From NCBI RefSeq assembly GCF_031143425.1, contig NC_090442.1, positions 428,747,776 to 428,811,775 of the forward strand: 64,000 nucleotides of DNA, written 5' to 3'. This DNA is from Pleurodeles waltl. Taxonomy: Eukaryota; Chordata; Amphibia; Caudata; Salamandridae. The position numbers and the translations under genes were made by a program. The notes below the pieces were generated by a model, which had not been told where the DNA came from, searched no databases, and was given only the letters and a program-made list of their open reading frames with translations. Within the stretch, counting starts at the first letter, position 1. Every line of letters begins with the position of its first letter. This document shows, one piece after another, positions 35,654 through 47,060 of the stretch.

Positions 35654-37863
35654 TGTGAAAAAGGGCCCTTTTTGCAGGGTTACCCCCAAACATTTTTCCT
35701 CTGGCCTCCTGTTTTTGACTATGTGCTGCATTGAATTTTTGCTAGCTGTAGGACTCTGGGCATTTTACCACTGCTGACCAATGCTAAAGTGCAAGTGTTC
35801 CCCGTATAAATTGAATTGGTGATTTGTTTATCCATGATTGGCATATTTGATTTACAAGTAAGCCCCCAATAAAGTGCACTATGTCTGCCCAGGGCCTGTA
35901 CATCAAATGCTACTAGTGGGCCTGCAGCACTGATTGTGCCACCCACACCAAGAGTACTGTAAACGTGTCTCAGACCTGCCAAGGCAGTGTCTGTACATGT
36001 ACTCTTAAAGTGTCATTTCAACCTGCACACACTTGTCAGGCCCAAACCTTTACTTTTACTACATGTAAGACACCCCTAAGGTAGGCTCAAGGCAGCTCCC
36101 TGGAAAGGGTACAGTGTATATCAAAGGTAGGACATGTACCGATGTGTTTTATATGTCCTGATAGCGAAATACTGCTAAATTAGTTTTCCACTATGTCAAG
36201 ATCTATTTCTCACACAGGATAACATGGGAATTGCTTTGACATATATTTGAAGTGCAATTTCCCATTGGGAGCAGAAAGAGCTATGGAGTTTGGGGTCTCT
36301 GAACTCACAATTTAAAAATACATCTTTCGGTGAAGCTGGTTTATAAATTGTTTGAAAATGTCACTTTTAGAAAGTGGGCATTTTCTTGCTTAACCATTCT
36401 GTGTTTCTGCCTGTCTGCGGAATACACATCTGGGTCAGGATGACAGTTTGGCTTTTTTGTGTTTGTGAATTCACTCTAGACAGTCATACAAAGTGAGCTG
36501 AGGTGTGCCCTGCATATCGTTATGAGTCATCCTGGGCTAGAGTGGTGGGAGGAGCTAACACATGCACCTGAAGAGGACTGTGCCTGTCCTTACACAAACC
36601 AGTCTGCAACCCCCTGAAGTGTGTCTGGGGCCAGGGCCAGGGCAGGAAAGGCAGGGTCTAGTGCACTATTGAGACTTTTCTTTGAAGTGTTCAGAAGTGG
36701 GTATAGGCACTCAGCCTCTGACCCTATAAAGTTAGAATTCTTCTGGAATGAGGACATTCTACCAGGAAAAAGACCTGGATGCTGTAGGAGGGTCTACCAC
36801 TCTGCCTGTTGCTTTGTTGTGCTGGTCTGCTGCTTCTGTCCCAGGAGTAAAAAGCCTGGATCTTGCTTTCTACAATCTGCTTCCATTCTGAACTGAGCTT
36901 GCCTCCTGTTAAGAAGTCTCAAGGACATCAAAGACTTAATCTTCCAGTACCTGGGCTCTCTTGCTGAGAGATCTGACTTGCCAATTAATGCTAAATCCAG
37001 TTTCTAGGCCTTTGGAAGTGAGTTATGGTGCAACCAAGAAGAAACCATGCACAACAACTCCTAAGGGACTATGTAACTGGTGCCAGAGATCTGTGTCACT
37101 GACATCCGTGGCATCCAAGTCCCCTGCAGCACCTGTGGCCCCATTGTGTAATTCCAACACTGCGAAGTTGACATCTTGCATGTTGATTTGCTGGATTCAT
37201 CGAACCCACTGGATCATAAGGAACCAACGACTCACCACTGATGCCGCATCACGTTCCCTGCAACCATAAGGAACCAATGCCTCACCTCCCCTGCCTAACA
37301 GTAAGGGACCAACTTCTCACTGACCTCTCACCTCCCGGATAGCAGTAAGGAACCGATGCCACACAGGCTCCAGCGACGCCTCACCTCCCCGACTCCGTGC
37401 AACATCTTTGTTTCCTTATTTTCCAAGGCACTGTACCTGGGGTCCGTGCACCTTTGTGACCGTCCCGCACTCCCTTGCGAGTGTTGTTGGACTGTTGGAA
37501 GCAACTCTGTCAAGACTTCATAATAGGTCCAGCTGGAGCTATTGTGTTTCTAAGCGCTATACTAGGATTAATTCTTTGAAATTCATGTCTTTACTTGTGT
37601 ATGTTGGATTTTTGTCATTATGGTCCTGTTTTACTAAGACAAGCTGGCTATTTTTCTAAACTGGTGTGAGATATGTTTGTTGTGATTTCACTGTGTTACT
37701 GTGTGCATGTGTGTGTGTGTGTGTGTGTGTGTACTGCTCATGCTAAGCTACCAATGGGGTTAGCAGGGGTTATCTTAGCTGTGTGGATCTTACCCTAACT
37801 AGAGTGAGGGTCCCTACTTGACAGGGTGCAAACCACTGCCAATTAAAGACCCCAGTTCTAACA
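35654..37863. mobile_element. Solo LTR, 2,210 bp, with CCTTG target duplications
   Basis: The segment starts TGTGAAAAAG and ends GTTCTAACA, so it has TG...CA termini. CCTTG flanks both sides (35,649-35,653 and 37,864-37,868), the 5-bp duplication expected for many LTR retroelements. No gag or pol is present inside or beside it, so it is best read as a solo LTR produced by LTR-LTR recombination. The right end, reverse-complemented (TGTTAGAACTGGGGTC), is related to the start of the LTR at 6501. Probable transcriptional orientation is minus, by comparison with that copy. A (GT)n tract lies near its right end. Plus-strand open frames inside have no recognisable domains. Confidence 0.8.
37704..37731. 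repeat. (GT)n microsatellite
   Basis: About a dozen GT units, near-perfect, inside the solo LTR. Confidence 0.9.
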
Positions 37864-37868
37864 CCTTG

Positions 37869-39240
37869 GCATATCATGTCAGCGCCAGATACAGGTGAAA
37901 TCTAAAATGTACATTTATCTGTGTTGTGTTGTCATATTAATCATGCAATTAGTATGACACTACAATGATGGTATTGGGGTTAAGGTCATGTGACATCACT
38001 TCCTGGAAGGATTTAGGTTCAAGGGTCTTATGAGGTCACTTCCTGTGATATCAATAAAAGTCAGAGGATGCATGATGTCACCTCTAGCACTTTCATGAAT
38101 CAACCTCCATGGGGCCATTTCCCATGTATTGAAGCAGTCCAGCTATTGTATGAGAAGTGGGCCCTTGGGGTAGTGACTATGACTACTGGTTTGTGCATTA
38201 AGGATCAAAGCCTACGTCAACCATGCTTCTTTGTCTGGTTAAATAAAAGGGTGCTTGTTGAGAGGTGTCTTTATGCTACTATGATGCTCAAACTGTCTCT
38301 TGTGTGGCCTGGGTATTCTGGTGTTTGATGACTATGGAGCCACATAAGAATGCACTCAAGTGATATCATACCTCCAAAGTCACAGGGGAGAATGATGAGG
38401 GAGTTGAGTCGAGGTGGAGACTTTATCCTGCGTTACCTCTCCCTGCAATGCCCTGGAGAGAGCCAAGGGTGCCCCAATGGTAGGGAAGTTGTCTGACTTC
38501 TTTATAGTCACCTGTAGCTGCTTGGGATGTTTGGTTCCTCTTCACTATCTCATGGCCATCTTGAGAGAGTGGTGAAGTGCCCAGCTCCAAGAGCCAAGTT
38601 TGCCCACTGTTCTTGCATTCCTAGATTCTTCAAGTATTTAGCAGACAATCTACAAATACAGGTAAAAGGATCAGATGCCCAGTACCAGCACACACATGCT
38701 TCTGCAATTTCTGGTGCTTTTACCTTCTAGCTTACCTATGTACCAAGGGGTTAAGCACCTTCTTGTGTCTGATTGAAGGAATTCTAAAAACAGAATTGCA
38801 CAGGTTTTTAAGGAAGATCTACTTTTGTCCTAGGCTAGCTGGACCTTGCTTAGGTTTTGGTTTTGCATCCCATGTTAGTGAGCTTGATGGGTCATTCTTT
38901 GGTGGTCACTCTTAAAGTATCTGTAGCTGATTATGTAGATAGGTGTGTAGAATCAGACCTCCAGAAGCGATCTGTTTGTTTCAATTGTGCCATCAATGCT
39001 AACATATATGCTGTTTCCTCTTCCCAATCTTTTGTCTAAACACTTTCATGCAAAGGGCTGATTGTTTGGCCTTTCCTTCCAACAAGGCTCAAAAGAAACC
39101 CTAGCTATGCTGGTCCCCATCTTGCTCCTGGACCAGTGCAGTGGAGGTTCAGTTCTCACTCTTCAGTTAAGTCTGGGAGTACTCTATGAACTTCAGCTCT
39201 CTCCCTCTAAATTCCAGTTCTATATCTACTCCCTGGAAAT
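37869..39240. other. Gene-free stretch
   Basis: No convincing coding region. Because it precedes a DIRS-like RT segment on the same strand, it may contain decayed upstream sequence of that element, but no motif supports this. Confidence 0.35.
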
Positions 39241-39245
39241 TATCC

Positions 39246-39605
39246 CTTTACAGACAGCTGGCTCTTCTACAAGGGATTGCAGACTTGGGTGCAGAAGAGA
39301 GCAGTAATGCCAGTTCCCTCTTCAGAGTGGGGCTGGGGCACCTTGGTATCCTCTGTGTCGAAGCCTTCCAGGAAGTACCTCTTGATTATTAATCTGACGT
39401 CACTTTTTTCTTATTCCTGAACAATACATTTAAAAAGACATATAGTAAATCAACGTATTGAGATTACAAGGAGAGTTGTTGACTGCCACAGATATTCTAG
39501 ATGTGTATCTTCACATTTGAGTGCATCCTTTCTACCCAACGTTCCAATGAATTTGTGTGAAGGGATTAATTCACAGTTCTGAATCCTGCTCTGCAGCTTC
39601 CAGTG
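39246..39605 (+). pseudogene. Reverse transcriptase fragment, DIRS-like
   Basis: The plus strand reads a pre-palm segment (LLQGIADLG), then in another frame VPSSEWGWGTLVSS followed by KPSRKYLLIINLTS, which fits the 'VP...GxG...S...VPKPSGK.R.I.DL..LN' pattern of DIRS and related RTs. After a gap comes LLTATDILDVYLHI then VHPFYPTF, fitting the 'LTALDLQDAYFHIPVHP' first-aspartate motif with frameshifts and stops. The YxDD box is not present. DIRS elements are common in salamander genomes. A Gypsy or Pao origin is possible but the motif spacing favours DIRS. Confidence 0.55.
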
Positions 39606-39740
39606 ATTGCTGAGGTAATAAATAAAACAAACTCTTACCTCCGTTGAGTAGAACGTTAGTCCTCAGTAATAAGGTCCTTATCTTATCCATGAGGCTTTTA
39701 GCCATAAATAAAACCAGATAAGGATTATGAAGGATAATAA

Positions 39741-39783
39741 ACAATAAAAAGGAAAAACAAAAAGAAAGAAAGAAAAAAAAAAC
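39741..39783. repeat. A/G-rich simple sequence
   Basis: A run of AAAAGGAAAAACAAAAAGAA-like sequence ending in about ten A. It could be an eroded poly(A) tail of a plus-strand retroposon, or simple repeat. Confidence 0.7.
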
Positions 39784-39959
39784 CTACTGCACTTCTTGTT
39801 TCTTCTGATTCATTCTCCTTTTTTGGTTTAAGTTTCTCCCACTGCTAATGTTTCCAACAAAAGCCATCACAGGAGAAGGATGGAGCTGAGGTGTAGGCCC
39901 AGTGGCTGGTGGGGGAACCTTTTCCCTCCTCAGATTCCATGGACCCCTCTGCATCAGAG

Positions 39960-40814
39960 TGTTCACCCCGTCACGGGTGATGCCGTTTCACCTTCACCCC
40001 ATCAAGTCAGCGGCTCTTTGCCACAGATGAAGGGGTGACTGCCATGGCGATGGTGGGTCAGGAGACAGTGGTCTCTGCTCACTGAGCCTGGTCCAGGCCT
40101 CCTTCTGCAGCTACATGAAAACTACAGATTTATAATTATGAGTGACTCGAAGCTTGGCTCGATAGAGAAGCATATACAGCAGCTGCATAGCACATAACTT
40201 CTGTTTCACCTGATCATAGAGTTTGTGCAGTGTTTCAACCAGCCTGGGGTAGTCAGGGAAAATCACTATGCATCCCGATTGGAACTTCAGGTGCCCTTTT
40301 TCCCTAGCACCCCACAGGACAGCGTCTCAATCTCTATAGTTAAAAAATCACGTTATTAGTGGGCGCGGTGGGGTCTTGAGCATAGGTCTGTGAACAAGGG
40401 ATCTGTGAGCCCTCTTGAGAATAAAGAACAAGGATAATCCCTCGGGAACCATCTAGGATCTTATCCATTGTTCCAGAAAGGCCTCCTGGGCTGAGCCTCC
40501 ACCCCTTCTGGAAATCCAATGAAGCAGAGGTTATTCCAATGGGCCCTGTTTTTGGCACCCTCCACATGGTCCAGCATCATCCTGTTATGTTGAGACAAAT
40601 GGGTTACCTCTGACAAAAGGTTTTGTACTGTATCTTCCTGTTCTGACATCCTCTCTTCAGCCTCCATCACCCAGTTTATGGTGTGGCAAAGATCTTGGTG
40701 TAGTAAGGCCACATCCATGGCACCCTCCGCTATCTTGGCCTCCAGGGAGGTATTGGGGTCCGGGACCAATTGCAGGATAACCAAGGTAGTGTCACCTGGT
40801 AGTGATGTGCCCAC
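39960..40814 (-). pseudogene. L1-type LINE ORF1 remnant
   Basis: The minus-strand frame from 40,814 has a coiled-coil segment (EAEERMSEQEDTVQNLLSEV) leading to the start of the RNA-recognition-like domain (HWNNLCFIGFPEGVE), which matches the family signature 'N.LR..G.PEG'. Downstream, stops appear but pieces of the rest remain: a PLFTDL segment and RPHRAH, then a basic region near 40,330. ORF1 proteins coat L1 RNA as trimeric chaperones. The conserved RxNNL arginine is lost, and multiple stops show that it is dead. ORF2 is not attached. Confidence 0.65.
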
Positions 40815-42170
40815 TGAGGTGCTATTTAACCACCCCCCACACTGGGGCTGTGAACTTGTCCATTTTGGCTTTGTCCCTGCCCATTATGGCCTGCCCCCAC
40901 AGGTCGTGCTACTGAGGATTGTGAGGATGTCAACAAGGAGGAGGTCCCCACCATCCTGTCTAAGGAGAAAGCAAAGTGTCCAAGTTCACCTCAGGGACAG
41001 CTTGCCCGCTAGCATCAGCGGAACCCACAATTAGACAGCCTTCAACACCTGGCCCACCAGCGCACTATGCAGAGGCCTGCATGGAAAATGTTCAAGTTCC
41101 TCAAGACCCCCAGTGGAGTTGGTCTTGTTGTATGTGTCTTTAAAGACTTTCATCCCAGCAGTGCCTCATGGGGCCATTCTTTCAAGCCAGACTCAAAGAG
41201 AAAAAGAGGGGCCCTTCTGGTGGTGGAGGTGGTAGTGATACCTGGAACAGTGAATAGTGTACCAGAGGAGCCCCTTCATCTCTCCACTCACCCCCCTGCA
41301 TGTCCTCCTGGACCTCATCTTTGCCTGCCACTCCTTCAGGGCCCAGGACTCGCCCCTCAACATTCGGTGTCCATCTGTTGCTGGTAACTGGGCCCCAAGC
41401 AGATCCTCAATATGCCACAAGGTTAATGTGTCCCATGGCCAGCCTCACGGTGAGGTGGAGGGCCCATGGGCCGTGGACAGCCCCTATAGTTGGAGAATCA
41501 GGGGTGGCACCCCTCCCAGGAGACTCTGGGACCCAGAAAGCAGTCCCTTAGGCCCCCCACTGGCTGCTTCCAAAGATTTGCTGCTCTGGCAGCAATCAGC
41601 CATCCTGCTGGGGATGACCTGCACCCCCCCACCAGCACTGCCACCTGCATTGGGCACTGCTTCTCCTCTAACCCAAGTGCCATCCAAGAACAGATGTGGG
41701 ACAGTGCCATGGGACTTGCTGCACACGTGGATTGGGTGCTGCAGTTATAATCCCATACTGTCTTTATATCCTGGTGGTCTGCGTGCCCCACCACAAGGAG
41801 CAGCCCAGCACCAAACTCAGCTGCTCCCCCAGCCCATGCAGAGGAATATCCAACATAGGGGCAGACAGGCTCCCAGAACTGTCGCTCACACGGGCTGAGA
41901 AAGCCACTCTACCCCTGGCCTACCTACATACTGAACCTTGGCAGTTCACATACCACAACACTCCAATCACCGCAATCAGGCTGTCTTCACGGTTCCCACC
42001 CCCTGGAAGTGTTGAGGGTTAGTCAGGGAGCCAGTCAGGCCTGCTCCGACTGCCTAGGGCACACCAGCAGCCGGATATTCAGCTTCTAGGTGGTGGTAGG
42101 AGGGAGTTCACCAGAGCATCTGTGCCAAGCTGGCTATCTAGGCCATGCCCTCCTCCCTCCTCTTTTAACA
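40815..42170. other. GC-richer stretch, possibly L1 5' region
   Basis: No convincing protein. The minus strand has an ATG-GACAAGTT start (complement of about 40,850-40,861, MDKF), which is a common L1 ORF1 beginning, followed soon by a stop. The same ATGGACAAGTT occurs at about 61,640 upstream of the other L1. The remaining 1.3 kb may be a long L1 5' UTR; open frames on the plus strand at 41,257-41,898 have no recognisable domain. Confidence 0.35.
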
Positions 42171-43479
42171 CAGTGAATGTTCATTGTGAGTTTGTTTTCT
42201 TTCTGCTGATTGTGCCTTCTTTCTTGTAACTCTTCCTGGTTTAATGTCAGTTTTAATGGTGAAAATCTCCTACTCTGTCTCTTTTTTATTATTCTTTCTT
42301 TATGTCTTTAGGGGTTGATTATTTGTTCCTTTAACACTACCTATTGAACCCTATGGATTTACCTCCTCAGTGACCACAAGCTACTATTGTTCCCACCATA
42401 AAGATTATATTAAAAGAAAACCTATACTACCATCCCCACAATCCTAAATCCGTACATGCACCTGGCATTGCCATGGTCCTGCCTTAGGCTATGGTGAGAT
42501 GAGTTGTCTACTGGTTGAAGACTTGAGTCCACCGGTCTTCAAACAGCTGCTTCATACTCTCCAGTGTCAGCATCATGTGTGCTTCCCCACTAAGCCTTCA
42601 TGGCCTTTTCGAACAGGGTGTCCGTACTATTATCACCTCAGTGTCTCCAGGGCTGGATTTGTTCCCATGTGCCTTTTTTGCCCTGCCCAGTCCTGGTGTT
42701 GGCATATTCACTTGCCTGTTCATGTCTCCATGAACCTATGCTGCCACAATACTTCCATAGTCTCTTTTATGTTGTCACAATCTTTCTTCTTCCCTATCTT
42801 CCTTAGTAGTCTGTCCTTCCAATGTTTCTTCTTCTTTACTTACTACAGGTGTATGGGCATGGAGAAAAGCCAGGTCATGACCCCGTTGGAAGAGAAATTC
42901 CAATTCAGGTAATTAGTAAACCTCCCTATCATATAACTATTCATGGCCATGTGTTCTTCTTACTACTGCTGACCTCTTGTGTTTTCATGGTGTTGTGTGC
43001 TCACATGCACTTGGGTCTCTTCATTTGTTATTTGCTGCATTACTGGAATCTTTCCTGTCAAAAGTTTGACTTTTTTTGCCACCAGTGACCATGAAAATAG
43101 GAGGGAGAGGGGTTTGCAGTGGTGGCTGTAACAATTAACCCTTGAGCAAAGTGTTCTTCTATTACACCTAGCAACTATGGTGGTGACCACAGATGCCACC
43201 TTCTGAGATTGGGGGTAACCTTTTCAACAGAGGATTGTAGTCTTCTCTGTACTGACAATGTAGTGTTGAGATGTTTACCTCAGTAGTCAGAATAGCTCTT
43301 TCCTTAAGAATCGTCTTCTGTGTTGCTTGTCTTGCCAATGGTCTCACATAATTGCTTGGTGTCTAAAAGGAATGGTCTTCCACTGTTAGGACTTTCTTCT
43401 GTCCCAGCGGATTTAGTGCAGGGATCATGCAGGGGTTTAATTGTACAGACTTTCCTTTTAGTAGCCAACAGGTAGGCCC
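42171..43479. other. Gene-free stretch
   Basis: No gene or complete repeat recognised. Confidence 0.35.
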
Positions 43480-43760
43480 AGTAGCTTGGTAAGACTTCCG
43501 GTTTATCAGTCCAAGTTCTTATATACATGTCTTTATGGACAGATTGGTGGTATGGCTATGGCTTGTGATTCACCCCTAACTTTGACTCTGACAATTTTCT
43601 GTCAGATGTGGTGTCTTCTGATTCACTGTGTCAAATCTGTTTTTGTCTTGCCTATACAGCTCATTGTGTATCTCTGCCTGGCAATGTCAGGGTTCAATCC
43701 ACTCATGAGAAGGCATCTTCTGGACATGCTGCTACTTGGGCAGCTTCTTTAATCTTTATC
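43480..43760 (+). pseudogene. Possible tyrosine-recombinase C-terminus (DIRS-like)
   Basis: The frame at about 43,608-43,760 reads SLCQICFCLAYTAHCVSLPG, then VRVQSTHEKASSGHAATWA. This recalls the 'VRAHSTRG.AAS.A' motif near the catalytic histidine-arginine pair of DIRS/Ngaro-type tyrosine recombinases (HSTR here altered to QSTH). The region follows the DIRS-like RT at 39.2-39.6 kb in the same orientation, which would suit RT upstream and recombinase downstream. The match is short and has lost the key residues, so this is a weak call. Confidence 0.3.
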
Positions 43761-43803
43761 ACATTATTATTATTATTATTATTATTTGTATTATTATTTA
43801 TAT
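43761..43803. repeat. (ATT)n microsatellite
   Basis: About ten ATT units with one interruption, followed immediately by unrelated sequence. Confidence 0.9.
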
Positions 43804-43968
43804 GAATATCTTTTAAATGTGCCTTGCAGATAGAGAGAGCCTGTCAAATGAAAAGCCATGTAGAAGGTACAGAGAGATTTAAAAATAATCCTCTTAACTA
43901 CTAGTAACCAGTGCAACGTTTTCAGCAACAAAGAGGCTGACAAAATTTGTGGAAGAGAAAGGACCAAG

Positions 43969-44617
43969 GCCTACATGTACATAGCATTTTGCACATTGCA
44001 AAGAGTGAATCGGGTCGTTTGCAATGTGCAAAATGCACTTTGGTATGTTCAAACCCATTTTTGCGATTCAGCAAAATATTTACTGAATTGCAAAAAGGGA
44101 TTGCGAGTCGCAATTAGGAAGGGGTGTTCTCTTCCTAATTGCGAGTCGCAGTCCCATGTATGATTGTTTTGTGACCACGAATGTGGTCACAAAACAATCG
44201 CAGTTAGCACCAGTGTCACACTGGTGCTAACCCATTTGCAAACGGGAACCACTGCCTGCTCTGAAAAAATTAAATGAAAACGTTTCATTTTTTGTTCTTG
44301 AAATGCATCTCTTTTTCCTTTAAGGAAAAACCGGCTGCATTTAAAAAAAGAAAAACTGCTTTATTTATTAAAAGCAGTCACAGACATGGTGGTCTGCTGT
44401 CTTCAGCAGGCCACCATCCCTGTGAGGGCGGCCATTCCCAAGGGGATCGCAAATTGCAGCCTACCTCATGAATATTCATGAGGTAGGGCATTTGCGACCC
44501 CCTTGTGAACCGCAAACAGTGTAATTGACACTGTTCAACATAAGGTTTTGTTCAACATAAGGTTTTGCGACTCACAAATTGAGAGTCACAATTAAATTCT
44601 TTCGTACATGTAGCCCC
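43969..44617. mobile_element. MITE of about 650 bp consisting of consecutive hairpins
   Basis: Ends share inverted CTACATGTAC/GTACATGTAG (43,971-43,980 and 44,604-44,613). AAG lies just outside each end (43,966-43,968 and 44,618-44,620) and may be a 3-bp duplication. Inside, successive palindromes follow one another: arms 43,984-44,002 with 44,018-44,036 (19 bp, perfect); 44,102-44,121 with 44,131-44,150 (one mismatch); 44,162-44,178 with 44,183-44,199 (17 bp, perfect); 44,203-44,216 with 44,218-44,231 (14 bp, perfect); 44,460-44,473 with 44,474-44,487 (14 bp, no loop). No coding capacity; superfamily not assigned. Confidence 0.75.
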
Positions 44618-44639
44618 AAGTGAGCTGCTGCATTTTGTG

Positions 44640-45300
44640 TATGAGTCAAATGTCTGATCCTCACATCTGAAAAAGATCTAGAAGCAGTGAATAACTATAG
44701 TCTAATCAACTCAGTATAATATCTTACATAATAAAATATCTATCTGCGGCCAGAAGAAGTGGTAAGAGCTTGCATAAAATTTAAGCAATAAGAAACAGAT
44801 AGAGGATGGCCTGTTTACATGAGTGGACAAAGGTAGACTACTTTCAAAACATGCCAAGGTTCCTGACCTCCAGAAAGGCAGATTAACTCTGAGGAGGCCA
44901 GACATCTGTGATAGTGCTTTTGAAATCTTAGTGGTGCACAGCAAAGTATCTCCATCTTATCCTCACTGAACTTGAGGGAATTCAATTTCAATAATTTGGT
45001 GACTATCTGCACACATTGATAGAAACACGATGCAAACGTTTTTGGATCTACCGATAATATAGGCTCTGTATCATCTGCATAGTTCATAAAGTCTACGCCC
45101 CCCATGGCAAAGCAATGCAGCCAAGGGCCTCAAGTAGACATTAAATAAAGTGGGCCTCATGCAGACCCATAGAGAACCTCCTATTTTATAGCACAGGGCT
45201 CTGAATGATATGGTGGAAAATCAACTCCCTCAATACTGTCTAACTGTGCTGGATCAGAGAAACCTGAATATTAGCAATAGAGTGCTTAAATCTGCTCTGG
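44640..45300 (-). pseudogene. Non-LTR retrotransposon RT remnant with YADD
   Basis: The minus-strand frame from 45,105 reads GGVDFMNYADDTEPILSVDP, the RT active-site box with YADD intact, then LKLNSLKFSEDKMEILCCAP, matching 'LN..KTE.L..G'. A preceding segment resembling 'QGSVLSPTLFN' can be read from about 45,180 with stops. Downstream the frame breaks. The order and spacing fit the CR1/Rex/Jockey group. No endonuclease or 3' end is identifiable; the left side abuts the hairpin MITE. Confidence 0.7.
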
Positions 45301-45712
45301 TGATTAAAAATCTATTTTCTGGAATGCTGTATTGGTTAATAAAGTAGATGTGTAGCATTACTTTGCAGTTGATGAGCTTTATTTGAGTTGCATTGAGGGT
45401 GCAATGCTCTGGTACTGCTCATGTGGGACTATTCTCAAAGATTACACCTTGTGAGTAAGTTGCACATGCAAATTTACTCTTACACTTTTGAATTACTTTA
45501 CTACTTTGACTGTTCATCATTTCTGAGTGTAGACTTGGATGTATCCACCCTCTCAGATTAGGGGATGAGCCAGAATAATTCTAATTTACAACTATTTAGT
45601 TAGTATAAGTATAGTACAACCACATTTTATATGTGGCGGAACCTCCGCACTGGGGGAAGAGACAATATGGTAGTGAATAGAAGACCTCCGTACTCATGGA
45701 GGAACAAACACA
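45301..45712. other. Gene-free stretch
   Basis: Nothing recognised. Confidence 0.3.
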
Positions 45713-45960
45713 CTTAGGCCCATACTTATGGGTTTTGTTGCTGGAGGCAATGTACTGCACTGCCCTATATCACAGGGAAAGGGCAGGAATGTGGCATATT
45801 TATCCAATACAGTGCATTCCTTTCCTCCTGCTCTGGGACCCTTTTGGCAGCCTGGCACCAATGCAGGCACCGTTGCATGCAGGATTTTTCGGTGTCCCTT
45901 TCTGCACAAAAATAATCATGAGATGATTTTTTATTCTCTCTCTCTGTGCTGCAAAATGCA
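45713..45960. mobile_element. Possible one-ended MITE fragment
   Basis: It begins TTAGGCCCATACTTATGGG, which resembles the GGGGCAGATTTATAC terminus of the MITE at 23,533 in layout (GC-rich start, then an AT-rich TTAT block). No matching opposite end was found before the Penelope-like sequence, so this is tentative. Confidence 0.3.
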
Positions 45961-46189
45961 TTTGTGGAAGCATACTCAAATGTTATAAAAATGATTCAGA
46001 GGTGCTTAGAGTGTAATATCTTTCTATTCATCAGGGAGCTGTTCCACCAAAGTCATGGGATGGGCACCAGCTGGGAGGACAGGGGTTCCAGGGTACAAAT
46101 TACCAGGATTGGTGTGAACACATTGTACACTGGAGTAGATATATACATGATTTCTTTGTAGTATGAAAGGGTACCGGATAAAATGCTGA

Positions 46190-47060
46190 AAGGTTTGTAA
46201 AAACAAATTGGTGGCAATGAACTCAACCAGCAGTTCACCAGTACCATCTATACAACAGAGGTAAATTATCTAGATCTCACTGTATAAGTGAAAGATAACA
46301 GGTTGGAGACTTAGCTATATAGAAAGAAAGCTTCAGGCAGTATGTTACTACATGCATATGGCTTTCATCCACACAGACGGATTAATAGCATCCCCTATGA
46401 ATAGAACTTACGAGTTAAATGTAATTGTAGTGAAAAGGAGGAGGAACCCCAGACATTAGATGAATTGTCTGAGAGAGATATTTTTGGCCAGGGGCTACTC
46501 AAAGGGTTGTATTGAGGAAGCACTAAGGACATCCAAGTCAAAAACAAGAGAGCAATTTGTCTTTGGGATAAAGAAGGGTAAGAAAGAGAAAATGGATCTG
46601 CAGTTCAGATTCATTACTGCTTTCAACAAACAAGAAGGAAGCTTGAAAGTTACAAAGGCACTGGCATCTGTTTAAAAGTGATCCAGTGATAGGCGTGATA
46701 GTGCTTTGCAGGCCAGGTGTACCTTTTAGGAGGACAAGATCCATGAGAGAGTCTCTTCTTAAGAGTAGCCCTCAAGTCAGTACTATGGCCAATAAAATGT
46801 AGTTGGCTCAAAACTCTGTTTGCGAAAATGTAGTAAGATGTAAAGCCTGTGTGTGTGTTGTAACCATCACAATGTTTAAATCACCCTTCACACAGAGAAG
46901 GAAAGAGATTACAGGTAATTATCTGTACCTGTGGCCTACTCTATATAGGCAGCACCATACCACTTGTCCACAAGAGAGTCTTACAACACTTTTGAGTCAT
47001 TAGGAACAAGGACAGGGTATACCCTGTCGCCAGACATTTTGAAGAACAATTATGTAAACG
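46190..47060 (+). pseudogene. Penelope-like retroelement remnant (RT C-terminus and linker)
   Basis: In the plus strand the conserved post-RT segment of Penelope-like elements is recognisable with stops: FTSTIYTTEVNYLDLTV, then LYRKKASGSMLLHAYGFHPH and a basic stretch ending NCSEKE. This matches the family pattern 'F T.. ...  .FLDL ... L.RK.T..N..L...S.HP...K..IP..Q..R..RNCS'. The frame at 46,460-46,675 continues with LREIFLARGYSKGCIEEALR and then FRFITAFNKQEGSLKV, the typical 'RFL.RGY' and 'FIT.YN' linker blocks. Further pieces resemble the region leading to the GIY-YIG endonuclease, but the endonuclease itself is not clearly present. In-frame stops and frameshifts make it a dead copy. Confidence 0.65.

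Noticed and set aside
41257..41898. A 213-codon plus-strand frame
   Set aside because: Proline/serine-rich with no motif, overlapped by equally open frames on both strands in a GC-richer stretch; probably chance or L1 leader.
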